Below, in pieces: positions 7,700 through 15,277 of a stretch of 64,000 nt of DNA. The translations under genes were made by a program, and so were the position numbers. Source of the DNA: Pseudonocardia parietis (lineage in GTDB: Bacteria > Actinomycetota > Actinomycetes > Mycobacteriales > Pseudonocardiaceae); NCBI RefSeq assembly GCF_017876315.1, contig NZ_JAGINU010000001.1, forward strand, positions 124,001 through 188,000, written 5' to 3'. How positions within the stretch are numbered: position 1 is the stretch's first letter; the number at the start of each line of letters is the position of its first letter. The notes below the pieces were generated by a model. The model was not told where the DNA came from. It did not search any database and was given only the letters and a program-made list of their open reading frames with translations.

Positions 7700-8941
7700 T
7701 CAGACGTAGAAGTCGAGTTCTTCCTGCTTCTTCAACAGATCGCGCATCCGGTACGGATCATCGCCGAAGAAGTAGAGCAGACCCCAGTGGGTGCCGAACG
7801 CGGTCCTCTTGGTGACCGTCTCCTCCATCGGGGCCGAGAGGTCGTGCGACTCGTAGTAGTCGTCGTCCTCGGTCTCCTCCGGGATCTGCAGCTCGCTGAC
7901 GACCCGGCGACGCGGGTAGACGCCGAAGCAACCCGCCACGCCCTCGGCGTCCTCGACCTCGGTCGGGAAGAAGGCGTCGATCTCCTCCTCGGTGGTCTTC
8001 GGGTCGAACGCCAGCACGAGCGCCTGGTAGGCGTTGAAGCCGTACGCCCGCTCCAGCAGCTCGAAGACCCGGAAGCCCGGCGGCCGGTACGCCACCTCGC
8101 CGAAGTACATCTCGCCGTCGGAGGTGACGAAGTACTCCGGGTGCACGAACCCGAACTCGATGTCGAAGGTCTTGATCAGCTTTTCGATCTGCGCGGTGAT
8201 CTGCGGCCGGTACCGCTCGAGCTCCGGCGTCGCGGGGACGAACACCGAATACCCCAGCGTGACGTATTCGGATATGTTCAGGAACTTGATCTTCCCGTTG
8301 TGGATCCAGGCCTCGACGGCGAACTCCCACCCGTCCAGGTGGGATTCCATCAGGACCGGGAACTCCTCGTCCGGAATCGTGTCGACCTCGTCCGGCGTGC
8401 GGATGACGCGATGCCCCAGGCAACCCGCCTTGTCGAACGCCTTGAGGTGGATCGGGTCGTTCGGGTCACCGGCCAGCTTGAGCAACGTCTGGTTGACCCG
8501 CTTGAGGAAGCGGATGACGTCGTCCCGGTCGTGGGCCTCCTCGAAGATTCCCACCCGGATCCCGCCCAGCTGGGCCCGGCGCTTCATCAGCGCCTTGTCC
8601 CGCAGCAGCATCGCCTGGCCGAACAGCCTCGGGTTGTCCATCAGCACCGAGTTGATCGCGCCTGCCCACTCGACCGTCTCCTCGAACAGCGGGATCGCGA
8701 CGTCGACGCCCATCTCCTGCAGCGTCTCGGCGATCTCCCCCGACCGGTCGTTGATCCGCTCGAAGTTCCACGGGACATACGGGATCTCGTGTTCGGAGCA
8801 GTACTCCTCCGCCCAGTCCGGGGCGACGACGACATATCGCCGATCGAAACGATCGAGTGCCTCGACCGCACTGAGACTCCACCCGAGGAGCGCGACATAG
8901 CCCTTTTCAGGGTTCCTGCTGACCGATTCGGGCCGGGGCAT
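7700..8941 (-). CDS. ATP-grasp domain ligase, substrate unknown
   Basis: A 413-residue ATP-grasp enzyme of the carboxylate-amine/thiol ligase kind. After a pre-grasp alpha/beta domain (L-L-G-W-S-L-S-A-V-E-A-L-D), it shows K-x-x-x-K-R-R (start of the grasp), H-L-K-A-F-D-K-A-G-C-L-G (nucleotide lysine), L-M-E-S-H-L-D-G-W-E-F-A-V-E-A, and the metal-binding F-G-E-V-A-Y-R-P-P-G. Family members activate a carboxylate as acyl phosphate and join it to an amine. GGAGGA 9 nt before the ATG supports the start. Codon choice is visibly more A/T-tolerant than in neighbours (for example around 8255-8285), hinting at transfer. It heads a two-gene cassette with the 674-residue protein. Confidence 0.85.
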   Translation of the reverse strand: MPRPESVSRNPEKGYVALLGWSLSAVEALDRFDRRYVVVAPDWAEEYCSEHEIPYVPWNFERINDRSGEIAETLQEMGVDVAIPLFEETVEWAGAINSVLMDNPRLFGQAMLLRDKALMKRRAQLGGIRVGIFEEAHDRDDVIRFLKRVNQTLLKLAGDPNDPIHLKAFDKAGCLGHRVIRTPDEVDTIPDEEFPVLMESHLDGWEFAVEAWIHNGKIKFLNISEYVTLGYSVFVPATPELERYRPQITAQIEKLIKTFDIEFGFVHPEYFVTSDGEMYFGEVAYRPPGFRVFELLERAYGFNAYQALVLAFDPKTTEEEIDAFFPTEVEDAEGVAGCFGVYPRRRVVSELQIPEETEDDDYYESHDLSAPMEETVTKRTAFGTHWGLLYFFGDDPYRMRDLLKKQEELDFYV

Positions 8942-9035
8942 GCAACAATTCCTCCCGTTTCAGCGCATCCCATTCAATGGGGCTTCCCGCCGGACCCTAC
9001 CCCGACCGCCTTTACCGGGCCGATCCTGGCGGACG

Positions 9036-9974
9036 TCAGCTCGGACCGGCGTGCTCCTCAGCGAGGACGACGAGCCGCCGCAGCCGGCCCGCGACGGCGT
9101 CCTTCGACATCGGCGGGTCGGCGAGCAGCCCCAGCCGGGACAGTGACAGCGTCGCGTGCTCGACCCGCAGCAGACCGGCGGCACGCAGGTGTGACGGCGC
9201 CCCGGCCCCCAGCACGTCGAGGGCCCAGCGGACCCGCGCGGTGGTCCGGTCGGCGGCCTCGGCGGCGCGGCGGGCGTTCACGGTCTCCAGCGACGCGCTC
9301 GGTGTCGACGGCACCGGCGAGGCGACGTCCGCGCAGCGGCGCAGCACGTCCGCCACGCCCTCGGCACCGGTCGCCCGCAGCAGGGTGTCCACGCTCTCCG
9401 GGTCCCGGACGACGACCCGGTGCTCGGTCGCCGTCTCGTGCCCGGCAGCCAGCACACCGAGCGCTCGGGCCGCACCGACCAACGCGAGGACGACGGCGGG
9501 CCCCGGGCAGGTCACGTGGATCCGGGCCCGTCCGGACGGCCGCACGATCCGCCCCCTGGCCAGGAGCGCCCCGCGCCACACGCCCGCCGCGACGGCCGCC
9601 CCGCCGCCGACGACGGCAGGAGGCAGACCGAGGACCGGCCGGCCCAGCCGGTCCACCAGTCCGGTCGCCCGCGCCAGGTCGGACCCGCTACCGGTCACTT
9701 TGACGAAATAGCGCAGCGGTCGCCCGCCCGCGGTGACGACGTCCGTGCGGACCGCCGCACGACCGTAGAGCTCGGTCAGCTCGCGGCACAGCCGGACGGC
9801 GAGCTCCGGAGCGGGGAACTCGGCCCGGACGACGGTGTGGCCACCGGTCGCCGTCAGGTCGCCGGCGAGCCGTAGCTGGGTGACGACGCCGGCCTGCCGG
9901 ACCGCAGGGCGCTCCTCACGGACGGCGCCGAGCTCGCGGTGCAGCTCCGCGGTGATGCGCTCGGGGTCGAACAC
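9036..9974 (-). CDS. WhiA-like DNA-binding protein (paralogue)
   Basis: A 312-residue protein with WhiA layout: a degenerate LAGLIDADG-like N-terminal region (G-V-V-T-Q-L-R-L-A-G-D-L, E-L-Y-G), the block V-L-G-L-P-P-A-V-V-G-G-G, C-P-G-P-A-V-V-L-A-L-V-G-A-A-R, and the C-terminal helix-turn-helix with H-L-R-A-A-G-L-L-R-V-E-H and D-P-P-M-S-K-D-A-V-A-G-R-L-R-R. WhiA controls sporulation septation with WhiB in actinobacteria. The genuine whiA normally sits after rapZ-yvcK; none is here, so this is likely a divergent paralogue. The GTG at 9974 follows AGGAGAGG. Confidence 0.8.
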   Translation of the reverse strand: MFDPERITAELHRELGAVREERPAVRQAGVVTQLRLAGDLTATGGHTVVRAEFPAPELAVRLCRELTELYGRAAVRTDVVTAGGRPLRYFVKVTGSGSDLARATGLVDRLGRPVLGLPPAVVGGGAAVAAGVWRGALLARGRIVRPSGRARIHVTCPGPAVVLALVGAARALGVLAAGHETATEHRVVVRDPESVDTLLRATGAEGVADVLRRCADVASPVPSTPSASLETVNARRAAEAADRTTARVRWALDVLGAGAPSHLRAAGLLRVEHATLSLSRLGLLADPPMSKDAVAGRLRRLVVLAEEHAGPS

Positions 9975-10054
9975 GAACCTCTCCTGCCGTGCACACGGGG
10001 CGGGGGCCACGTCTCCCGCGAGGCGGCCACGTCCCGCCGGACGGACGGGACCGG

Positions 10055-10258
10055 TCAGGCCACCCCGCCCGGATCGGCGTGCATGGGACACCGCGGATCG
10101 ATGCAGGGGTCCTCGACGGACCCGGAGCGGTACGCGGCGTTGGCCAGTACCGAGCACAGGCAGCCACGGGCCTTCGCCCGGGCCCCGCCGGGAACCAGGT
10201 CGTCGGGCACCCCGGGTTCCGGGCGTTGCGCCGCCCGCTCGCTCGTACCGTCCGCCAT
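10055..10258 (-). CDS. Small Cys/His protein, possible zinc-binding
   Basis: A 67-residue protein with a strong ribosome-binding site (GGAGGGGG) before its ATG. The C-terminal half holds G-C-L-C-S-V-L-A-N-A-A-Y, then D-P-C-I-D-P-R-C-P-M-H-A: four cysteines and a final C-P-x-H that could bind a metal. I recall similar short proteins in actinobacteria and their phages but no assigned function. It lies 80 bp upstream of the WhiA-like gene on the same strand and may be cotranscribed with it. Confidence 0.55.
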   Translation of the reverse strand: MADGTSERAAQRPEPGVPDDLVPGGARAKARGCLCSVLANAAYRSGSVEDPCIDPRCPMHADPGGVA

Positions 10259-10370
10259 GGGTCCCCCTCCGCACGCGGCACGCCCGGAGCCCTACGAGAG
10301 GCCCGTGCGCATGTACACTCAGTCACCGATTGATTGCACACCGTAGCGCATCTGCCGGTCGGCCCGGGAG

Positions 10371-10392
10371 GTTACCGTATACGCGGCGTAAC
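10371..10392. promoter_or_regulatory. Candidate TetR operator: GTTAC-N12-GTAAC
   Basis: An inverted repeat with arms GTTAC (10371-10375) and GTAAC (10388-10392); the left half extends to TTACCGTATAC, a sequence style seen in TetR operators. It lies just after the stop of the TetR gene and upstream of the small Cys/His protein gene, which it could control. Confidence 0.35.
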
Positions 10393-10394
10393 GA

Positions 10395-11102
10395 CTATTT
10401 CGGCTCGGCACTCACCGGGAGGGGTGCCTCGGGGTCGAGGACGAGCCCGTTCTGTCGCGCCAGGCCGTCGATCTGGGCCCAGACCAGGAGCGCGAGGTGC
10501 TCCGCGACGACCTCCCGGTCGAGGGAGCGGTGCACCAGCCACCACTCCGCGGTCGCCTGGACCGACCCGACCAGCGACTGGGCCCAGACCTGGACCAGCT
10601 CCGGCGCGTCGAACCCGAGCAGCTCGACGTAGCGGCCGAGCAGCCCGGCCAGCGCGTCGGAGATGAACGCCCGGCCGGCGTCGACGACCTCGCCGCCCTG
10701 TCCCGGCAGCCGGCGCCGGAACAGCAGGTGCACGTTCGGGGAGTCGTCGAGGAAGCCCAGGAAGGCGCTCACCGAGGCGTGGATGCGGTGCCGGACCACG
10801 CCCTCGTCGTAGATCGCGGGCATGAGCCGCTCCATCAGGCGGTTCGTCGCCCGCTCCGCCATCGCGTCGAGCAACGCCGCGCGGTCCCCGAAGTGGCGGT
10901 AGATCACCGGCTTGGTCACCCCGGCCTGGTGCGCGACCTGGTCGAGCCCGAACTCCTGACCCTCCCGGCCGAGGACCGTCAGCGCGGCGTCGACCAGCTG
11001 CTCACGGCGGCGCGCACGGTGGGCGTCCCAGCGCGCACTGCGGCCGTCGGCCGGGCGTCCCGCACGAGCGGGACGGCTGTCGGGACGGTCGGCGTCGGAC
11101 AC
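10395..11102 (-). CDS. TetR/AcrR-family regulator
   Basis: A 235-residue repressor. The N-terminal helix-turn-helix reads F-G-L-D-Q-V-A-H-Q-A-G-V-T-K-P-V-I-Y-R-H-F-G-D-R with the canonical Y-R-H-F. The helical C-terminal domain includes F-L-G-F-L-D-D-S-P and a W-A-Q-S-L-V-G-S-V-Q-A stretch, as in the TetR_C domains of the AcrR group. I place the start at GTG 11102, which has GGAGG 12 nt upstream; an in-frame GTG at 11153 lacks one. It is divergent from the quinone oxidoreductase gene, a possible target. Confidence 0.85.
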   Translation of the reverse strand: MSDADRPDSRPARAGRPADGRSARWDAHRARRREQLVDAALTVLGREGQEFGLDQVAHQAGVTKPVIYRHFGDRAALLDAMAERATNRLMERLMPAIYDEGVVRHRIHASVSAFLGFLDDSPNVHLLFRRRLPGQGGEVVDAGRAFISDALAGLLGRYVELLGFDAPELVQVWAQSLVGSVQATAEWWLVHRSLDREVVAEHLALLVWAQIDGLARQNGLVLDPEAPLPVSAEPK

Positions 11103-11289
11103 GGTCGCGATGATCCTCCATCGGCTGTCTGCGCGCGTCACGGCGAGGAACACGAACCCGGCCGGGCGCGGTCGCCAGTTGATCAGGTGCTCGTCCCCGG
11201 GACGGCGCCCGGGCGCGGAGACCGTCGCACGGATCCGGCCGGGCCGGGCGTGACAGGCTGCACCGGGACGAGGACACGAGGAGGCGCTG

Positions 11290-12225
11290 GTGCGACGGGT
11301 GCTCTGCCGGGAGTTCGCCGATCCGGAACGGCTGGAGATCGTCGAGGAGACGACACCACGGCCGGGTCCGGGTGAGGTGCTGGTCGAGGTGGAGGCGGCG
11401 GCGGTCAGTTTCGTCGACGGCCTGATCGCCCGCGGCGGCTACCAGGTGAGACCGCCACTGCCGTTCACCCCGGGCGGCGCGATCGCCGGGACGCTCGACG
11501 GTGCCCGGGTCGCCGCCCTGCTGCCGTCGTTCGGCGGCTTCGCCTCGCACGTGGTGCTGCCCGCCGAGGCCGTCGTGCCCGTTCCCGACGGCGTCGGCGC
11601 CGGGATCGCGGCCTCGTCGATGGAGAACTACGGGACGATGGCGTTCGCGTTCGAGCACCGGGTCGCGGTGCGGCCCGGCGAGCAGGTGGTCGTGCTCGGC
11701 GCGGGCGGCGGGATCGGGCTGGCGGCCGTCGACTGCGCCCGCGCCGCCGGTGCCCGGGTCCTCGCCGTGGCCTCCACCCCGGACAAGCGGGACGCCGCGG
11801 TGGTCGCCGGGGCGGAGCAGGCGATCGGCTACGACGACCTCAAGGACACCATCCGGGAACGGACCGGTGGCGGCGCCGACGTCGTCGTCGATCCGGTGGG
11901 CGGGCCGGTGGCCGAGTCGGCGCTGCGCGCGCTGGGGGCCGGCGGCCGGTTCTGCGTCCTGGGCTTCACCTCCGGCACGATCCCGAAGCTCCCGGCGAAC
12001 ATCGTGCTGCTGCGCAACCGGACGGTCGTCGGCGTCGACTGGGGCGACTGGTCCCGCACCGACCCGGCGGCCTCGCGCGCGCTCGCGGCCACGGTCCTCC
12101 AGCGGATCGCGGCCGGGGAGCTGCACCCGCCCGAGCCCATCCCGCTGCCGCTCGACGCGGCTCAGGAGGCGACCCGCCGCCACGCCGAGCGCACCGCCGT
12201 CGGGAAGCTTGTGCTCGAGCCGTAG
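11290..12225 (+). CDS. NADPH:quinone oxidoreductase / zinc-free MDR dehydrogenase
   Basis: A 311-residue medium-chain dehydrogenase/reductase of the quinone-oxidoreductase class. The GroES-like N-terminal domain (R-P-G-P-G-E-V-L-V-E-V, F-V-D-G-L-I-A-R-G-G-Y) lacks zinc cysteines. The Rossmann domain has V-V-L-G-A-G-G-G-I-G-L-A-A-V and later D-V-V-V-D-P-V-G-G. The enzyme would reduce quinones or enones with NADPH in the cytoplasm. The GTG start is preceded by GAGGAGG. It is divergent from the TetR gene at 10395-11102, suggesting control by that repressor. Confidence 0.9.
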   Translation: MRRVLCREFADPERLEIVEETTPRPGPGEVLVEVEAAAVSFVDGLIARGGYQVRPPLPFTPGGAIAGTLDGARVAALLPSFGGFASHVVLPAEAVVPVPDGVGAGIAASSMENYGTMAFAFEHRVAVRPGEQVVVLGAGGGIGLAAVDCARAAGARVLAVASTPDKRDAAVVAGAEQAIGYDDLKDTIRERTGGGADVVVDPVGGPVAESALRALGAGGRFCVLGFTSGTIPKLPANIVLLRNRTVVGVDWGDWSRTDPAASRALAATVLQRIAAGELHPPEPIPLPLDAAQEATRRHAERTAVGKLVLEP

Positions 12226-12279
12226 CCCACGAGGGTAGTTCGATCTCTCGCCGAGAACGCTCCTGTGCCTCTCGTGGGC
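12225..12279. terminator. Long stem-loop after the oxidoreductase gene
   Basis: Arms GCCCACGAG (12225-12233) and CTCGTGGGC (12271-12279) are perfect complements, and the loop holds a smaller TCTC-GCC-GAGA hairpin. Its position right after the stop codon suggests a terminator or 3' stability element. Confidence 0.45.
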
Positions 12280-12382
12280 CGCCGGGACGTGCGCGACCGG
12301 GCCGGCCGCCACGAGCTGCGCCGGCCCGAGCCGTACGCCGCGCGCTCCTGGCAGAACGGGGGGCCACGCGGGCATAGTCGAT

Positions 12383-12817
12383 GTGGTGAACGAGCCGGTG
12401 CACCCCGAGGACGTCCGGATCTCCGACGCCGACCGGCAGACGGTCGCCGACCGGCTGCGCGCCGCACACGGTGCGGGCTACCTCGACCTGTCGGAGTTCG
12501 ACGCCCGGGTGGTCGAGGTGTGGCAGATGCGCACCCGTGGCGATCTGGCCAGGGTGACCCGCGATCTCCCGGCGATGCCCAAGCAGCGTCCCGCCGACGG
12601 TCTGATCTTCTCCGCGTCGTCCGGCGGTGTCGCGATGAAGGTCCTGTCGATCATCTGGCTGTGCGTGACCGCGGCGGCCGCCGCGGGCTGGACCGTGATC
12701 GCCCTGCTGACCGAGCTGTCCCCGCTGTGGTTCCTGGCGCTCGCCGCCCCGACGGGCGCGGTGCTGTTGTCACTGTGGCTGACCGGGGTGGGCCGGCCAC
12801 GGCGCGGCGGCAGGTAG
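12383..12817 (+). CDS. DUF1707 membrane protein
   Basis: A 144-residue protein. Residues 8-60 carry the DUF1707 pattern: V-R-I-S-D-A-D-R-Q-T-V-A-D-R-L-R-A-A-H, G-Y-L-D-L-S-E-F-D-A-R-V, then A-R-V-T-R-D-L-P. Two hydrophobic helices (about 78-95 and 103-122) follow, ending in a basic tail. DUF1707 is a short SHOCT-like cytoplasmic domain, common in actinobacteria and usually attached to membrane anchors. Its role is unknown. It stands alone, with the convergent flavin monooxygenase gene 27 bp downstream. Confidence 0.85.
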   Translation: MVNEPVHPEDVRISDADRQTVADRLRAAHGAGYLDLSEFDARVVEVWQMRTRGDLARVTRDLPAMPKQRPADGLIFSASSGGVAMKVLSIIWLCVTAAAAAGWTVIALLTELSPLWFLALAAPTGAVLLSLWLTGVGRPRRGGR

Positions 12818-12844
12818 ACCACCGCGCCGCGGCCGGCGGGCAGG

Positions 12845-14011
12845 TCAGCCCCCGGCCTTCTCCTGCTCGTAGCGCCTGGTCATGGTGTCCACGGCGTCGA
12901 GCTGGGTCCTGGCGTGCTGCTCCCGGGTCGAGGACGCCCGGTCCTTCGCCGCCAGCGTCCCCGCGGCCTGACCCTGGAACTCCGGCATCACGTGCCGGGC
13001 GATGAGCTCCCAGGACCGCTTCGTCGCCTCCGGGTTCGCCCACTCGTGACCGAGCAGCAGGAACGCGCCGAAGCCGCCCGACTGGTCGACGAGCTTCTGA
13101 ACCTGCGCCCTGGCGTCGTCGACCGTGCCGATCGCCCCGATCCCGGCGTCGTTGATAAAGTCGATCATCTCTTTGATGTCGCCGCCCTCGACCGCCATCT
13201 GCGGGAACGCCGCCACCTTCTGGAAGTACCGGAACCAGTGCTCGATCCCGTACTCGACCTCCCGGTAGGCCTGCTCCCGGGTCTCGGCGATGTGCATCAG
13301 CCCGACCAGCCGCCACGAGCTGCGATCCGGCGCCGGCTGCCCGTGATGCGCCGCCCGCTCCTCGACCACGCTCCAGTGATGGGCCAGCGCATCGAACCCG
13401 TCCTGGGTCAGAGTCGCCCCGATCGACAACAACCCCACCCCGTGCTGGCCCGCCATCCGCGGCCCGGTCGGCGACGCCACCGCCGCCACCGCCACGTCGA
13501 AACACGGGTCGCTGTAGGGCGCCAGCTGCAACTGCGCATCGATCAGCGTGTGCGTGCGGGTCTCGGCGTTGACCACCTCACCACGCAACAACCGCATGAT
13601 GATGTCGAGATTCACCGCGAGCAGCTCACGGGTGTCGGTCGGGTTCAACCCGATCATCGCCGAGTCCGTCGGCAACGACCCCGGCCCGCAGCCGAGCATC
13701 GCCCGGCCCCGGGTCAGGTGATCGAGCATCACCATCCGGTCGGCCACCCACAACGGATTGTGGTAGGAAATCGAGGTCACGCCGGTGCCGAGCTTGATCC
13801 GCCGGGTCCGCTCGGCCGCCGCGGCGATGAAGATCTCCGGCGAGGCGATGATCTCCGAACCGGCCGAGTGGTGCTCCCCGATCCAGGCCTCGTCGTAACC
13901 GAGCCGGTCCAGGTGCTCGACGAGCTCCAGGTCCCGCTGCAGCGCCAGGGTCGGATTCTGCCCCGGCTGGTGGAACGGGGCCAGGAACGTGCCGAACCGC
14001 AATCTGGTCAC
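12845..14011 (-). CDS. Luciferase-like (LLM) FMN-dependent monooxygenase, limonene-monooxygenase-like
   Basis: A 388-residue bacterial-luciferase-fold enzyme. Family features are F-G-T-F-L-A-P-F-H near the start, E-A-W-I-G-E-H-H, R-I-K-L-G-T-G-V-T-S-I-S-Y-H-N-P, and R-G-R-A-M-L-G-C-G-P-G. The overall pattern resembles actinobacterial limonene 1,2-monooxygenase and related terpene or alkane oxygenases that use FMNH2 and O2. No flavin reductase is encoded nearby, so reduced flavin must come from elsewhere. It is divergent from a TetR gene (start 14177), the likely repressor. The substrate is inferred only loosely. Confidence 0.85.
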   Translation of the reverse strand: MTRLRFGTFLAPFHQPGQNPTLALQRDLELVEHLDRLGYDEAWIGEHHSAGSEIIASPEIFIAAAAERTRRIKLGTGVTSISYHNPLWVADRMVMLDHLTRGRAMLGCGPGSLPTDSAMIGLNPTDTRELLAVNLDIIMRLLRGEVVNAETRTHTLIDAQLQLAPYSDPCFDVAVAAVASPTGPRMAGQHGVGLLSIGATLTQDGFDALAHHWSVVEERAAHHGQPAPDRSSWRLVGLMHIAETREQAYREVEYGIEHWFRYFQKVAAFPQMAVEGGDIKEMIDFINDAGIGAIGTVDDARAQVQKLVDQSGGFGAFLLLGHEWANPEATKRSWELIARHVMPEFQGQAAGTLAAKDRASSTREQHARTQLDAVDTMTRRYEQEKAGG

Positions 14012-14176
14012 GGGCGTCTCCTCGTCGAGAACGGACGGCCCGCTCGATCGGGCCGCCTCCCTCCGTCGTGCCTACCTGCTGTGACCACCATCACGCAACG
14101 GCCGGACCCGATCGGGCCGCGGACCGATGAACGGCCGGTGTACAGGTGTCCGGGACGACCGGATAGGTTCGCGATC

Positions 14177-14770
14177 ATGGGACACCGCGAGGAGCTGCTG
14201 GACGGAGCGGCGCAGTGCCTCTACGAGAAGGGGTTCGGCCGCACCACCGCGCGCGACGTCGTCGCCGCCTCGGGCACGAACCTCGCGTCGATCGGTTACC
14301 ACTTCGGATCCAAGGACGCCCTGCTCACCGAGGCCCTGCTGCGTGCGACGTCCGCGTGGGGCGAAGAGCTGGACCGGGCGCTGGCCGAACCCGGCAGCAC
14401 CACGGCGTCCGACCCCGAGCGGCGGGTCGAGGACACCTGGGGCCGGGTCATCGGCCTGTTCTCCACCCAGCGACGCCTGTGGGCGACCCACGTCGAGGCC
14501 CTCGCGCAGGCCGAGCGGCTGCCGGAGCTGCGGGCCAAGCTCGCCGACGCCCAGCGGGAGGTCCGCGAGGGCCTCGCCCTGACCTTCCACACGCTGCCCG
14601 ACGATCCCGATGCCGCCGACCGGCGGGTGCACGTGCTCGGTGCCGTCTACCAGGCGCTGCTCACCGGCGTCATGGTGCAGTGGATGCTCGACCCGGACAC
14701 CGCGCCGACCGGGATCGACGTCGCGGAGGGCCTGCGCGCGATCGCCGAGCGGGCCGACGCGTTCGTCTGA
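14177..14770 (+). CDS. TetR-family regulator, divergent from the flavin monooxygenase
   Basis: A 197-residue repressor with helix-turn-helix R-T-T-A-R-D-V-V-A-A-S-G-T-N-L-A-S-I-G-Y-H-F split over residues 22-44 and ending in Y-H-F-G-S-K. The C-terminal domain (F-S-T-Q-R-R-L-W-A-T-H-V-E-A) is helical. It starts at the ATG at 14177; no strong ribosome-binding site is seen. The 165-bp gap to the monooxygenase start holds the shared promoters; I found no convincing symmetric operator in it, apart from a GGCCCG/CGGGCC repeat that may be chance. Confidence 0.85.
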   Translation: MGHREELLDGAAQCLYEKGFGRTTARDVVAASGTNLASIGYHFGSKDALLTEALLRATSAWGEELDRALAEPGSTTASDPERRVEDTWGRVIGLFSTQRRLWATHVEALAQAERLPELRAKLADAQREVREGLALTFHTLPDDPDAADRRVHVLGAVYQALLTGVMVQWMLDPDTAPTGIDVAEGLRAIAERADAFV

Positions 14771-14796
14771 ACCCGGCGTTCGTCCGAACCCACCGG

Positions 14797-15207
14797 TCAG
14801 TGCCGGGGCTCGACGAACCCGATGATCGTCCCGCCCCGGTCGGTCCCCGGCTCGGCGACCCGTACCGACAGCACACCCAGTGCGAGGAACCGGATGGTCA
14901 CGGTTCCGCCCGCCGTCACGTCCACCGCGCGCCCCTGTTCGGGGACGAGCACGCGGCGGGCCACATCGCTGCCGACGGTGAGCACCACCGTCGTCCCGCG
15001 CGGGACGACCACGGTCGGCACGGCCTCCACCGGCGCGGTCGAGCGGAAGTCGAACCGGACCGGGGTGAGGCCGTTCGCGTCGGCCGTCGCGGCCACGGTC
15101 GGGCCGGCGGGCCCGGCTCCGGCAACCGCACCGCAACCCGTGATCGCCGGGGTAGCCACCAGCAACCCGGCGAGCAGCAGTCCGGCCGACCTTCGCATGT
15201 CCCCCAT
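14797..15207 (-). CDS. Lipoprotein with cupredoxin-like beta domain
   Basis: A 136-residue secreted lipoprotein. A short basic start and hydrophobic stretch lead to the lipobox A-I-T-G-C near residue 24. After a Gly/Ala linker, the remainder (G-T-T-V-V-L-T-V-G-S-D and G-T-V-T-I-R-F-L-A-L-G-V-L-S-V-R-V) reads as alternating beta strands like the cupredoxin or EfeO-type domain, but no copper ligands (His/Cys/Met set) are present. Two in-frame ATGs (15207, 15198) are possible; I chose the outer. It is divergent from the S9 peptidase gene. Confidence 0.65.
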   Translation of the reverse strand: MGDMRRSAGLLLAGLLVATPAITGCGAVAGAGPAGPTVAATADANGLTPVRFDFRSTAPVEAVPTVVVPRGTTVVLTVGSDVARRVLVPEQGRAVDVTAGGTVTIRFLALGVLSVRVAEPGTDRGGTIIGFVEPRH

Positions 15208-15277
15208 GCTGCCGGAACCCGTGGTGTGACCCCCGCCCGGTACACCCGTTCGTGGTGTTCGGGCACGATCTCCGAAC

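Noticed and set aside
14037-14054. GGCCCG-N6-CGGGCC inverted repeat in the LLM/TetR gap
   Set aside because: Arms of pure G and C arise often by chance at this composition; no second site or flanking symmetry.
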